DNA of 64,000 nucleotides, taken from assembly GCA_965219635.1 (NCBI GenBank), contig OZ244783.1:558001-622000 (forward strand), given 5' to 3'. Origin of the DNA: JAPOXR01 sp965219635 (lineage in GTDB: Bacteria > Pseudomonadota > Alphaproteobacteria > Rhodobacterales > Rhodobacteraceae). The notes under the pieces were generated by a model. The model saw nothing but the letters and a program-made list of their open reading frames with translations. It made no database searches and was not told the DNA's origin. Position 1 is the stretch's first letter, and every line of letters starts with the position of its first letter. Position numbers and translations under genes: made by a program. Positions 1 through 8,937 of the stretch are shown piece after piece.

Positions 1-155
1 CAGATTCACAGAAATACAACGCATTCAATGCGTGTCTTCGCTCGCACGGGGTCTTCAAGCCTCCCGGCAAGGTCTATATTTCACTCGCGCTCGAAGAGGA
101 TGATTTCCGGGTAACCGAGGAAGCCGTGGAGGCCGCCGTATCGGCTATCACATAG
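1..155 (+). CDS. Class III aminotransferase, C-terminal fragment
   Basis: The open frame enters from the window edge (codons start at base 3) and stops at TAG 153-155. The readable 50 residues include NACLRSHGVFKPPGKVYIS followed by an acidic TEEAVEAAVSAIT tail. This matches the end of fold-type I, class III PLP-dependent aminotransferases (glutamate-1-semialdehyde aminomutase-like), where the last strand-helix pair reads as a small-residue GV...P..vyiS segment and a D/E-rich helix. The PLP lysine and substrate-binding parts lie outside the window, so substrate cannot be told. No partner gene follows within 650 bp on this strand. Confidence 0.6.
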   Translation, partial: DSQKYNAFNACLRSHGVFKPPGKVYISLALEEDDFRVTEEAVEAAVSAIT

Positions 156-823
156 GACAGCGGCAGATGCCGTGATGCTGCAGGGCCAGTTTGGCAAGCC
201 GACATCGTCCCGGCGATGCGGGGAGGCACTTGGAAACCATAACGTTCTCGCCGCAGGTCAGGATTCTGCGCGATTGTCTGCTCGTCAAGTATCAAGACGT
301 AATGGGTTTTCGGAGGGCCGTCCGGCAGGCAAAGTTGAACCAGACTCAAGGTTCAGTGTCGGCATTCGTTGTCCACGTCCCGGGGGCAATGCGTTCGCCC
401 GTACGTACGAAAACCGGGGTCCTCAGGAATTCCGGTTAAGTGAGGCCGCAGCAAAGGCTGGCCCGGAAGAGACTCACAGAATTTTGCAAATCGTGCGGTC
501 AGCTTCCTTCCAGAAACACGAAGACCCGCGCTGAAGCGCGGGCCTCGGAAGGAGGGTCGGGCTAGCGCGCTTGCCATACGTCTCAACGGATCAATGGGTT
601 TCCGGCCCTGCCATGTCAAGAGCCAAGACCAAGAGACTTGGCTTGGCCTCTGTTCCAACCAGTTACCGGTCGCCGGGAACCCTCCCACAGAGTCAACGGC
701 GATTGCTCTTGCCTCAATTGGTAGCCGTGCATTTTAACCGTTCCGTTTTTTGATGGCTATGAGCCTTACAAAACCGATCCATCCACAAAATTTCTGTATG
801 TGTTGTGAACTTGTGCGATAAAC
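156..823. other. Intergenic gap, no supported gene
   Basis: 668 bp between the aminotransferase tail and the AbiEi gene. Short frames exist on both strands but none has a convincing ribosome binding site or a recognisable protein. The only clear structure is the hairpin at 525-542. The last 80 bases before 824 are AT-rich and probably hold the AbiEi promoter, but no clean -35/-10 pair could be assigned. Confidence 0.5.
525..542. terminator. GC-rich hairpin, possible terminator
   Basis: A perfect 7-bp stem CCCGCGC/GCGCGGG closes a TGAA loop. There is no T-run after it on the plus strand, so it is a weak terminator candidate at best. It lies 370 bp past the aminotransferase stop, which makes it more likely a free-standing intergenic hairpin than the end of that transcript. 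Confidence 0.35.
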
Positions 824-1678
824 ATGGTTATGGGCCAAACAAGAACGCCACGGCTAAAACCTCTGTTGGAACGGGTTCCACCAGGATTCCTTGTCGATGC
901 TGCATGGTTAAGACGCTTTGGAGTCGATCCCAAATCCATCCACAACTACGCCGAACGAGGATGGTTGGACCGAGTTGTGCGAGGAGTCTATCGCCGACCG
1001 CTTACACACGTTGGAATTACGGAGCATTTGCGTGTTGGGCAGGAAATCGACTGGCAGTATGCTCTGCTCTCGATCCAGTGGATCATGAAGTATGACGTCC
1101 ATCTTGGCGGGTTGAGTGCGTTAGACTTCCATGGGTTTACCCACTACCTGCCGCTCGGTGGCGTGCAGCGCATACATCTGTATGGCGAAACTCCGTCATG
1201 GTTGTTCCGCCTTCCCAGCAACACACAATTTCTTGTTCGCTCGCGCGTCCTGTTCGACAATGATCTTGCCGGAGTGGAAAATGCCTGGCACCAGATTGAG
1301 AGCGCAGATGATGCCGACGCGCGATTGTCCCTTAACCCTTGGCGCTGGCCGCTGGCAGTCTCCGAACCAGAGCGAGCAATCCTCGAAGCCTTGGATGAAC
1401 TGCCTGCTCACGCCAGCTTTGACAGTGTGGACATGATTTTCCAGAGCCTGACCAACTTGCGCCCCAATCGCTTGATGACCCTGTTGGGCAAATGCAGAAG
1501 CATCAAGGTCAAACGGCTGTTCTTCGTGTTCGCTGACCGCCACGCGCATGCATGGTTGAAGCATCTGGACAAGAGTACCTTCAATCTTGGTTCCGGTCCA
1601 AGAGCACTGGTGAAGGGAGGAAGGTTGCACCCGGTCTACCGGATTTATGTACCCGGTGAGCTCTTGCCCCGGAAATGA
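824..1678 (+). CDS. AbiEi-family antitoxin (type IV TA system)
   Basis: 284 residues. The N-terminal winged-helix part reads VDAAWLRRFGVDPKSIHNY then AERGWLDRVVRGVYRRP, the typical AbiEi pattern in which a basic turn precedes 'RGVYRRP'. The middle and C-terminal parts have the hydrophobic YLPLGGVQRIHLYG and PERAILEALDELP blocks of AbiEi_3-type antitoxins. These proteins autorepress their operon and counter the partner nucleotidyltransferase toxin without forming a complex with it. The start at ATG 824 (a second ATG is at 830) has no strong SD. The stop codon overlaps an ATG at 1675, the old start of the toxin gene, which is now a frameshifted relic. The antitoxin itself has no visible damage. 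Confidence 0.8.
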   Translation: MVMGQTRTPRLKPLLERVPPGFLVDAAWLRRFGVDPKSIHNYAERGWLDRVVRGVYRRPLTHVGITEHLRVGQEIDWQYALLSIQWIMKYDVHLGGLSALDFHGFTHYLPLGGVQRIHLYGETPSWLFRLPSNTQFLVRSRVLFDNDLAGVENAWHQIESADDADARLSLNPWRWPLAVSEPERAILEALDELPAHASFDSVDMIFQSLTNLRPNRLMTLLGKCRSIKVKRLFFVFADRHAHAWLKHLDKSTFNLGSGPRALVKGGRLHPVYRIYVPGELLPRK

Positions 1679-2260
1679 GCGAGGACTCGAGTTTTGCTTG
1701 AGCGCTATACTGAGCAGGTCCTGCTGCCGATACGTCCTCTCCCGACCATAGCGGCCGAGAAAGTCTTTGCACTCAAGGGCGTACTGCAATCAATTTCTTC
1801 TATCGCGACATGCCGCGTCTGTCGGTGGATATCGATCTGAATTATTCGCCAATTGAGGAACGTTCCATTTCACTCCGTCATATCGATGCGGCTCTCGATC
1901 GGATTATGGACTCATTTGGTAGCAGAAACCCAGACATTTAACTCTGGCGAACCGTTGGCTGTGGGAATCTGGAAACCCCGCATAATTGCCTCGCGCCGTT
2001 TGACCCGAGTAAAGACCAAGACGTCGCCAGTCGTACGTGGTACGGTGCTTTCGCCCGTATTGACGGGAGTTTCGGACGCGGTCCAGCGGGCTTTTGAATT
2101 GCGGAGATGCCAGTGCTGGCCTTTGAAGAACTCTTTGCCAGCAAGTTGATTGCCGCCCGCCGCCGCTACCTCCCCGGAATCCCCCGTCATCCTGTATGTC
2201 GCTGTACACTTAAAACCCGGCGAAGAATTGATCGATGCAGAACGGGTGCCTTCTGCTTTG
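1675..2260 (+). pseudogene. Decayed AbiEii nucleotidyltransferase toxin
   Basis: Starting at an ATG that overlaps the antitoxin stop, pieces of an AbiEii protein can be read only by changing frame. A first stretch ends in EKVFALKGG; one base is missing after ~1780 (GGC-GTACT for GGC-GGTACT). The next frame gives INFFYRDMPRLSVDIDLNYS, the family NTase motif with its D-x-D pair, to about 1940. A third segment around 2020-2095 reads VRGTVLSPVL, and a fourth near 2107 reads PVLAFEELFASKLIAA. The conserved DRQHPRDLFD block expected next is gone and a distal fragment (ILYVAVHLKPGEELID) is joined directly. Several shifts plus a deletion mean the toxin is dead. Confidence 0.8.
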
Positions 2261-2350
2261 ATCCTCGTAGCCTGCTGCGGCCTCTCATGATAAGGCAGCA
2301 TAACGGACCGGGCCCGGTCCATATTCAGCCTACAGTTGGAGGATCAACAA

Positions 2351-2764
2351 TTGGCGAAACTGACGTTCGGTGCACATCCGTTTCTTCTTGGATTCGATCA
2401 GCTTGACCGGATGCTGGAGCGGACCGAAAAGAACACAGGCGATGGCTATCCGCCATACAACGTTGAGCAGCTTTCTGAGGATTCCATCCGGATCACGATC
2501 GCAGTTGCCGGATTCAGCGAGCAGGACATCTCGGTTACTGTGGAGGACCAGCAACTGATCATTGCCGGCCAGCAACCACAGGAAGACAAGACCCGTGTTT
2601 ATCTTCACCGCGGGATCGCAGCGAGGCAATTCCAGAGGCGGTTCGTATTGGCTGAAGGGATGGATGTGCTCGGGGCAACACTTAAGCAAGGGCTATTGGA
2701 AGTCGACTTGCAGAGAAGAGTCGAAGAGCCCCGTATCACCAAGATCGACATAGGCCGCCGCTGA
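2351..2764 (+). CDS. Hsp20/IbpA-type small heat-shock protein
   Basis: Holdase chaperone that binds unfolding proteins in the cytoplasm. With a TTG start at 2351, preceded by GGAGG (2338-2342) at 8-nt spacing, the product is 137 residues. A TTG at 2336 is in frame but would overlap the SD. The alpha-crystallin domain spans roughly residues 30-125: YPPYNVEQLSEDSIRITIAV, then AVAGFSEQDISVTVEDQQL and the terminal GLLEVDLQR strand matching the G-x-L pattern. The IbpA/HspH-like opening PFLLGFDQLDRMLERT is typical of alphaproteobacteria. The gene is convergent with trxB, with only 10 bp between the stops. Confidence 0.9.
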   Translation: MAKLTFGAHPFLLGFDQLDRMLERTEKNTGDGYPPYNVEQLSEDSIRITIAVAGFSEQDISVTVEDQQLIIAGQQPQEDKTRVYLHRGIAARQFQRRFVLAEGMDVLGATLKQGLLEVDLQRRVEEPRITKIDIGRR

Positions 2765-2774
2765 CTGCATCAGT

Positions 2775-3722
2775 TCAACTTCCGCCGGCCTCGGACAGAA
2801 ACTTCTCGGCATCAAGCGCGGCCATGCATCCCATCCCGGCTGAAGTCACAGCCTGACGATAGACATCATCGACAAGGTCGCCAGCGGCAAAAACGCCGGC
2901 AATACTTGTCCTGGTCGTCCCTGGTTCGGTTGCGACATAACCGCCACTGCGAGTCTCCAGTTGACCGGCAACCAGTTCAGAGGCGGGTGTATGGCCGATG
3001 GCGATGAACACCCCGTCGCAGTCGCGGTCGGTTACTTCACCTGTAAAAACCTGGCGCACGCGAATTCCTGTCACGCCCTTTGGGTTGTCCTCACCCAGGA
3101 TTTCTTCGACCACATGGTTCCATAGCGGTTGAATCTTGTCGTTCCGGAACAGGCGGTCTTGGAGGATTTTCTCCGAACGCAACTCGTCCCGTCGGTGTAT
3201 CAACGTTACTTTGGAAGCAAACTTTGTCAGGAACAGTGCCTCTTCTGTGGCCGTATTGCCTCCGCCGACCACGACAACCTGCTTGTTTCGGAAGAAGAAC
3301 CCGTCGCATGTGGCACAGGCAGACACTCCAAAGCCCTTGTATTTCTCTTCCGAGGGCAGGCCGAGCCACCTCGCCTGTGCACCCGTCGCCAGTATGAGAC
3401 TGTCAGCTGTGTATGTGCTGCCGCTATCGCAAGTGACTACAAATGGCCGGGCGCCCAGTTCCAGTTCGGTGACGTGGTCGGAAATCACCTGAACACCAAC
3501 CGATCGCGCATGCTGTTCCATGCGGGTCATGAGATCAGGCCCCTGAACCAGATCGTCGCCTGGCCAGTTCTCTACGTCTGTGGTGATTGTCAGCTGCCCG
3601 CCTGGTTGGATGCCCTGGAACAGCACTGGCTCCAGCATCGCCCGTGCGGAATAGACGGCTGCGGTGTAGCCCGCAGGTCCTGAGCCGACTATCGCAACGC
3701 GTACATGGTTAGGGTTTGTCAT
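2775..3722 (-). CDS. trxB: Thioredoxin reductase
   Basis: FAD enzyme that reduces thioredoxin with NADPH. It has the N-terminal FAD-binding GSGPAGYTAAVYSARA motif, the redox pair CATC (Cys136, Cys139) in GFGVSACATCDGFFF, the NADPH-binding GGGNTATEEALFL segment and the C-terminal FAAGDLVDDVYRQAVTSAGMG FAD motif. Length 315 residues is normal. The start chosen is ATG at 3722 (protein begins MTNPNH); a TTG two codons upstream is also in frame. It is a monocistronic gene facing the hsp20 gene. Confidence 0.95.
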   Translation of the reverse strand: MTNPNHVRVAIVGSGPAGYTAAVYSARAMLEPVLFQGIQPGGQLTITTDVENWPGDDLVQGPDLMTRMEQHARSVGVQVISDHVTELELGARPFVVTCDSGSTYTADSLILATGAQARWLGLPSEEKYKGFGVSACATCDGFFFRNKQVVVVGGGNTATEEALFLTKFASKVTLIHRRDELRSEKILQDRLFRNDKIQPLWNHVVEEILGEDNPKGVTGIRVRQVFTGEVTDRDCDGVFIAIGHTPASELVAGQLETRSGGYVATEPGTTRTSIAGVFAAGDLVDDVYRQAVTSAGMGCMAALDAEKFLSEAGGS

Positions 3723-3974
3723 GAGCAATTCTCATTCGGCCTGATGCGGGGGTTGCATCAGCGCAACCAGTTCTCGGATTTGAGGGAATGGCCCAAGGCC
3801 TGGGAGGCTGCTCCATTCCAACCGGGACGCATGTATTTGCTGCTGAATACCTAATCAAGCTGGATAAGTGTTCTGCTCACACAATGCGCCAGTCTCCGGT
3901 CCGGAAAAGTGAACCGAAGCATCCATGTGCCATTGGCGTTCGGATGTCCTTGCAGGCGCGCGCGAACGAGGCAC

Positions 3975-4003
3975 CCCGGACCCGCCTTCACGGCGGGTCC
4001 GGG
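3975..4003 (-). terminator. Strong hairpin after the BCCT gene
   Basis: A near-perfect GC stem (CCCGGACCCGCC with GGCGGGTCCGGG, loop of about five bases) lies 22 bp past the stop codon of the minus-strand BCCT gene. There is no long T-run, but position and stem strength fit transcription termination or 3'-end protection for that gene. Confidence 0.6.
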
Positions 4004-4024
4004 CGCTTCAGCCTGGAGGTTACT

Positions 4025-5716
4025 TCAGGCGTGTAGTTCCTGCGACAGGCGTGTTCCGTCAGGCGCAACCGCTGCAGTTGGAGCAGCCACCGCGCTGGGA
4101 TCTTCTGCAAGAGATTTGATCAGACCCCAGGCCATGGCCAGCAAAACGAACGAAATCGGAAAGCCCGCAGCGATCGATGCTGTCTGAAGTGCGGCCAGCC
4201 CGCCAGCCAGCAGCAGAACAGCAGCCACAAATCCTTCGCCGAGCCCCCAGATGATCCTGAAGACCTTGGGCGGATCGTCGTCACCCATCGATAGTATTGT
4301 GGTGATGACCAGTGTGCCGGAGTCTGAAGATGTGATGAACCAAGTCGCCAGCAGCAATGTCGCCAGTGCCGAAAGCGGCCAGGAGACCCAACTCCAGTCG
4401 CCGATCCACGAGGTCGTACCAAGATTGGCTATGGTCGTGTAGAGTGCCGCCGGCAAATCCCAGTTGCGGACGGTTTCGATCACGCCAGCGCCTCCGGCAG
4501 CACCTGGACCAACCGCGGAATTCAGTTCCTGCCAGATGGCGTTTCCACCAAACATGCAGAGCCAGAAGAAGGCAATCGTTGTCGGTACGAACATGACGCC
4601 CAGCATGAATTCCCGGATGGTCCTGCCGCGAGATATGCGGGCAATGAACATGCCAACGAACGGCGCCCAGGAAACCCACCATCCCCAGTAGAAGATCGTC
4701 CAGCCACCCTGCCAGTCGACTTCAGGCCCTTCATTTGCAGTCCAGAAGCCCATTGGAATGACGTTCCAGAGGTAATCGCCGAATGCTGTGACGAAGAAAC
4801 TCATCAGCCAGCTGAACGGGCCAATGATCACAAACGTCGCCAATAAAACGATCGATAGCCAGATGTTCCATTCGGAGATGATCCGAATGCCGTTGCCGAC
4901 CCCTGAAACGGTCGACATCGTGGCTATGATCGAAATCACGAAGATCAGAATTAGCTGGGTCGTGATCCCGCTGTCGATGCCGAACAGCACATTCAACCCG
5001 GTAGCCATCTGGCTGACGCCAAGGCCCAGGGATGTGGCAACGCCGAAGACTGTTCCGAATACAGCCAGCAGGTCGACAGCATGGCCGATTGGCCCATAGA
5101 TGCGGTCTCCGATGAGCGGATACAGCGCTGAACGCAGCGTCAATGGGAGCTTCTTGCGGAATCCGAAATAGGCAAGGCAAAGGCCCACGACCACATAAAC
5201 GGCCCAGCCATGGAAACCCCAATGGAAAAAGGTCACGCGCATAGCGTCAACGGCTCGGAGAATTGACATTTCTCCATGCCCTTGCATGTCTGCATGGGGG
5301 TTGTTCGGGTAGCCGAAGGCGCCGGAATTGTCGAAATAGAAGACCGGTTCCGCGACGCCGAAAAACAGGATCCCGATGCCGACGCCTGCCGAGAACAGCA
5401 TGGCGAACCAGGAGAAATTGCTGAACTCCGGTTTGCTGTCGTCATCGCCAAGCTTGATGCGTCCCCACTTCGAAAACATGAGGAAGAGGCAGACGCCAAG
5501 CAAGACCGAGACAGCTGAAATATAGTACCAGCTCAAGGCGCTTTCGACCCATCCTCGAATGGCGCTGTAGATGCCGTTGGCAAACTCAACATTGATGATG
5601 GTGAAGAGCACAAAGGCAACTACCATCACCTTCGCGGCAATACCCATGCCGGCGTGCAAACCGGTGAACATGCCAGTTCTGGCAATGAGATCGGTTTGCG
5701 GTTGTGATGCGTTCAT
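4025..5716 (-). CDS. BCCT-family betaine/carnitine/choline transporter
   Basis: 563 residues, about twelve membrane segments, secondary (Na+ or H+ coupled) importer of quaternary ammonium compounds at the inner membrane. The BCCT signature is clear: GWTIFYWGWWVSWAPFVG followed by MFIARISRGRTIREF, and the early ISAVSVLLGVCLFLMFSKWG and FSNFSWFAMLFSAGVGIGIL segments. ATG at 5716 has a good SD (GGAGG about 8 bases upstream in AGGGAGGATATTGAG). No long cytoplasmic osmosensing tail is present, so uptake for catabolism is as likely as osmoprotection. It stands alone but fits the window theme of quaternary-amine import (see 29.1-33.6 kb and the Rieske gene at 50.5 kb). Confidence 0.93.
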   Translation of the reverse strand: MNASQPQTDLIARTGMFTGLHAGMGIAAKVMVVAFVLFTIINVEFANGIYSAIRGWVESALSWYYISAVSVLLGVCLFLMFSKWGRIKLGDDDSKPEFSNFSWFAMLFSAGVGIGILFFGVAEPVFYFDNSGAFGYPNNPHADMQGHGEMSILRAVDAMRVTFFHWGFHGWAVYVVVGLCLAYFGFRKKLPLTLRSALYPLIGDRIYGPIGHAVDLLAVFGTVFGVATSLGLGVSQMATGLNVLFGIDSGITTQLILIFVISIIATMSTVSGVGNGIRIISEWNIWLSIVLLATFVIIGPFSWLMSFFVTAFGDYLWNVIPMGFWTANEGPEVDWQGGWTIFYWGWWVSWAPFVGMFIARISRGRTIREFMLGVMFVPTTIAFFWLCMFGGNAIWQELNSAVGPGAAGGAGVIETVRNWDLPAALYTTIANLGTTSWIGDWSWVSWPLSALATLLLATWFITSSDSGTLVITTILSMGDDDPPKVFRIIWGLGEGFVAAVLLLAGGLAALQTASIAAGFPISFVLLAMAWGLIKSLAEDPSAVAAPTAAVAPDGTRLSQELHA

Positions 5717-6186
5717 CTCAATATCCTCCCTATTGTATCACGCCGTGAGCCGGTCAATGGTCGTAGTTTGCTCACGAGATACTCGTCCGGCATGATTGCA
5801 GGAAAACGCCAAACAGACAAACAAAAACAGGCTGGTGCCAAAAGCAATGGCATCGAAGCCAAACTCTGGAGACAGAGGAAGTGCCGGTCGGCGGGTCTTG
5901 CGCAATAGGGACAAGTCAGCACCGGAGATGTTTAGCCCGGTCTTGACGCGCCCGCTGCAGAACTCCGAACTCCGGCGCCGGGGACTGTGCGGACGAGTGA
6001 TGCGGATCGAACAGGCGAAATCAAATGCTGTCCCGGTTTTACGACGGGCGAGGAAATCGCCGCTGGGATTTGTGGACGAACTGGCAATGGACTTCCCGGT
6101 GTAGTCGAGTAGCTTGTTGTACGATCAGTTGCCGCTCATGTTGCACACCGCCAGAACTTGGCCGGATATCCGAAGGGGACACTGCA
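5717..6186. other. Intergenic gap between BCCT gene and IS-type OrfA
   Basis: 470 bp. It should contain the BCCT promoter near 5720-5790. The rest shows no recognisable protein. I could not identify IS3-style terminal repeats to the left of the OrfA gene. Confidence 0.4.
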
Positions 6187-6486
6187 ATGACCGTAAAGAG
6201 GCGCCGTTTATCGGCGGAATTCAAGCTGCAGGTTGCTCTGGAGGCAATCCGTGGGAAACAGACATTGCGGGCAATAGCAGCTCGACACGAGGTTCATCCG
6301 AGTCAGGTCAGCGCATGGAAGCGGCTGGCCATCAATGGTCTGGACAAAGCGTTCGAAAACGACATGCCGAAGCGCGTCTCGGAGCAGGACCGGAAGGTCA
6401 AGGAATTGAGGGCTAAGTTGCACCAATTGACACTTGAGCGGGATTTTCTCCGCAATGCGGTTGAGCGCAGCAAGACTCTGAACTGA
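6187..6486 (+). mobile_element. Orphan IS3-type transposase OrfA
   Basis: 99 residues starting at ATG 6187, with AGGGG about 10 bases upstream. The protein has the helix-turn-helix of IS3-family OrfA (RRRLSAEFKLQVALEAIRG, then TLRAIAARHEVHPSQVSAWK) and the C-terminal leucine-zipper/coiled coil VKELRAKLHQLTLERDFLRN that pairs OrfA subunits. In intact elements OrfB (DDE integrase) follows at once, usually by -1 frameshift. Here the 260 bp after 6486 show no OrfB motif and the next gene is on the other strand, so this is a truncated element. OrfA alone cannot transpose, though it may still bind old terminal repeats. Confidence 0.8.
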
Positions 6487-6751
6487 CCATTGGTTTACAG
6501 GACAGCGCTTCTTGAGGTGTGTCACGCATATGCCGACAACAGCAGCAGAATGTACCAGGCTTTGCCTAGGGCTCGGATCAAGGTTAAGAGCGTTCTGGTT
6601 TGGGTCCCAGCCTGACCCTGTCCTCAACCTGCAAGGCTGGCGAAGACCAACAGAAGTTCGGCTTCCCTGACAGAATGTCTGCCCGAAGGCAGGCAGCGTA
6701 AATTGCGCCGGACAGCCCTCCGGGTAAACCGGTCGACGAATGTGTCGCGAT

Positions 6752-7897
6752 CTACCGGGAAATCAACTCGAGACTCTGCCGGGAAAGCGGCTCTGCACCT
6801 GCCTCGGTTATGATCGAAGTACGGCCGGTCGACATGGCGGTACCGGATTCTCCGTCGGCGAGTATGATGTGTACGAAGAAGACCATGCCAGCTTTCATCA
6901 CGGTACGAGCACCGGGTCGGAACATCTCCCGTTCCATCCACGATGGTGTGAAACGAGCGCCAAGCGAATAGCCGCAGGCATTGAGGCGGCTGGAACGGAA
7001 TCCAGCCTCATCAAGTGTTTGCGCGTGCGCATCAAACACCTTGTGCATCGGGTTGCCGGAGACCATCGCTTCTTCACAATTCAGGAGCGCTGTCCTTGCG
7101 GCCTCGTGCATCCTCTCGTGCAGGGGCAGTGGAGAACCAACCAGGACAGTCCGCATGAGGGCAGAATGATAGTGCCGGTAGCTCCCGGCCCATTCGAGCG
7201 TCAGTTGGTCCCTGGCGGAGAGTTTCCTGCGACCGGAGGAATAGCGGCAAAGCAACGCTTTCTCACCTGAACCGAGAATGAACTCGTTCCCCGGATAGTC
7301 GCCGCCTCCAGAGAATATCGCACCCTGCATGGCCGCAAGGATTGCTGCTTCGTCGGCGCCAGGCCGAAGCAGTTCCACGGCCGCATCCAGGGCATCGTCT
7401 GCCAGTTCCGCCGCCTTGCGGACGTAAACGAGCTCTTCCTCAGATTTGACCAACCGCAGCGCGGAGATGAGGTCCGAGGCATCGACAAGTTCTGCAACGC
7501 CCTCAAACGCGTCCTTCAGTGCGATGTAGTTGCGGGCAGTCAGGCCGTGCGTGTCGGTCTCGAAACCAAGCCTCTTGCCAGCCAGGCCAAGTTCACCAAT
7601 GAGTTCAGCCAGGTCGCAAGCGGGTGTTGCATCGTCTCCGTCGACCCAGACTCTTACATCCTTGATGTTCGAAGTGATCCTGGCCTGCAACCGGTCGGCA
7701 GAACGCGTCAACAGTACCGTTTGCGGCCCGCCAACCACGAGACACTGGAAGAAGCAGAAGCCGAATGTGTCGTAACCGGTCAGCCAGTACTGGCTTTCTT
7801 GTGCGAATATCAGCATTCCATCCAGTTTGCGCCGCTCAAGCTCTGCCTCCAGCAGCATGTGGCGCCTATCGAATTCGCCTTCGGTAAAGTGAAGCAT
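6752..7897 (-). CDS. M24/creatinase-fold hydrolase without metal ligands (DoeA-like)
   Basis: 381 residues. ATG 7897 is chosen because GGAGG sits 5 bases upstream; an ATG 36 bases earlier has no SD. Residues ~10-140 form a creatinase-N domain and ~150-381 a pita-bread domain. The five metal ligands of M24 peptidases are replaced: the usual D of D-x-G is Glu235 (LTLEWAGSYRHYH), the second Asp is Ala246 (SALMRT), the HGIG His is Tyr310 (GYSLG), and the EPGM Glu is absent (MVFFVH). This pattern resembles creatinase and ectoine hydrolase (DoeA), which hydrolyse small C-N bonds without metal. Ectoine or another compatible-solute substrate is an inference; no DoeB-like deacylase lies nearby. Confidence 0.75.
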   Translation of the reverse strand: MLHFTEGEFDRRHMLLEAELERRKLDGMLIFAQESQYWLTGYDTFGFCFFQCLVVGGPQTVLLTRSADRLQARITSNIKDVRVWVDGDDATPACDLAELIGELGLAGKRLGFETDTHGLTARNYIALKDAFEGVAELVDASDLISALRLVKSEEELVYVRKAAELADDALDAAVELLRPGADEAAILAAMQGAIFSGGGDYPGNEFILGSGEKALLCRYSSGRRKLSARDQLTLEWAGSYRHYHSALMRTVLVGSPLPLHERMHEAARTALLNCEEAMVSGNPMHKVFDAHAQTLDEAGFRSSRLNACGYSLGARFTPSWMEREMFRPGARTVMKAGMVFFVHIILADGESGTAMSTGRTSIITEAGAEPLSRQSLELISR

Positions 7898-8175
7898 GGA
7901 ATCCTCCGCCTTGTCTGTTTGATTATCCGCCATAGAGAACCGGGATTGGCAGGTTACTGCAATGCCCGATTGAAGTGTGGTGTTTTCTTGCAGGTCCGCA
8001 ATGTCGGGGCAATTGCGGCTGCACCAGTGCAGGTCACGTACCTGCTGCAAGCAGCAAGGTTGATTTTGCTCTGAGCCATCATGACGAATTGCGACTGATG
8101 CTCAGTTTTTCCTGCAATTTGGCCAAGCGACCAGTGGCCGGCTCAAGGATACGTGGAGAGAGCATCGGCGAGAGT

Positions 8176-8937
8176 TCACGAGTTCAAAATTACCGAGATC
8201 TGCAAGCCAAAGCGGCTTTCATTCTGGTGCCGGCTTCTTCGATGCGAGAAGAAACCGTGTTCGTCGGAGAATGTGCATTGGCCAGTCCATTCCGCCGAAC
8301 CGATTCCAGTGCGTTTCAGGAGGTCAAGGCCATAGCCGGGAAGGTCGAAGTGAATCCGGTCGTTCCCAGAGTCGGAAAAGTACTGCTCGCTACCCGCATC
8401 CGCGGCAAGGAACCTCTGCTTGTATTCTGGGCCCACCTCATAACCGTCGACGCTGATTGCCGGACCGATTGCAGCAGCAATGCGATTTCGTACTGCCCCC
8501 ATCTCTTCCATCGCAGCTACTGCGTTCTCAAGGATGCCGCCAAGAGTTCCTTTCCAGCCAGCGTGAACAGCGCCAACGATTCCGGCTTTGGCATCGGCCA
8601 GCAGCACGGGCTGGCAATCGGCGGTCAACACTCCTAGCGCCATGCCGGGGATATCGGTTACCAGGCCGTCCGCACAGATTTCCTTGCCTTCATAGGAGCG
8701 GCTGACTTGCACAACGCGCGTGGAATGGGTCTGCGTAGCAGTCAGAAGCCGGCCGGAGTCAACGCCGACCGCCCCGGCAACACGCTGCCGGTTTTCTGCA
8801 ACAAGGCCGGGCAAATCCCCGGATCTGATGCCGCAATTCAGGCTCGAATAGACTCCTTCCGATACGCCACCCTGCCTGGTGAAGAACCCATGCCGGGTTT
8901 GCTGCAAGGAGTCGGACTGTATGTGTTTTGCCGTCAT
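8176..8937 (-). CDS. pgeF: Peptidoglycan editing factor / multicopper-like laccase-domain protein
   Basis: 253 residues of the YfiH/PgeF (DUF152) family, cytoplasmic enzymes with purine-nucleoside and peptidoglycan-editing activities. The three zinc ligands are present: His71 (ATQTHSTRV), Cys108 (TADCQPV) and His125 (VHAGWKG). N-terminal GFFTRQGGVSEGVYSSLN is the usual family opening. The ATG (8937-8935) overlaps the TGA of the upstream methyltransferase in ATGA, so the two genes are translationally coupled, and lgt is upstream on the same strand. The order lgt, MidA-type methyltransferase, pgeF recurs in alphaproteobacteria. Confidence 0.93.
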   Translation of the reverse strand: MTAKHIQSDSLQQTRHGFFTRQGGVSEGVYSSLNCGIRSGDLPGLVAENRQRVAGAVGVDSGRLLTATQTHSTRVVQVSRSYEGKEICADGLVTDIPGMALGVLTADCQPVLLADAKAGIVGAVHAGWKGTLGGILENAVAAMEEMGAVRNRIAAAIGPAISVDGYEVGPEYKQRFLAADAGSEQYFSDSGNDRIHFDLPGYGLDLLKRTGIGSAEWTGQCTFSDEHGFFSHRRSRHQNESRFGLQISVILNS

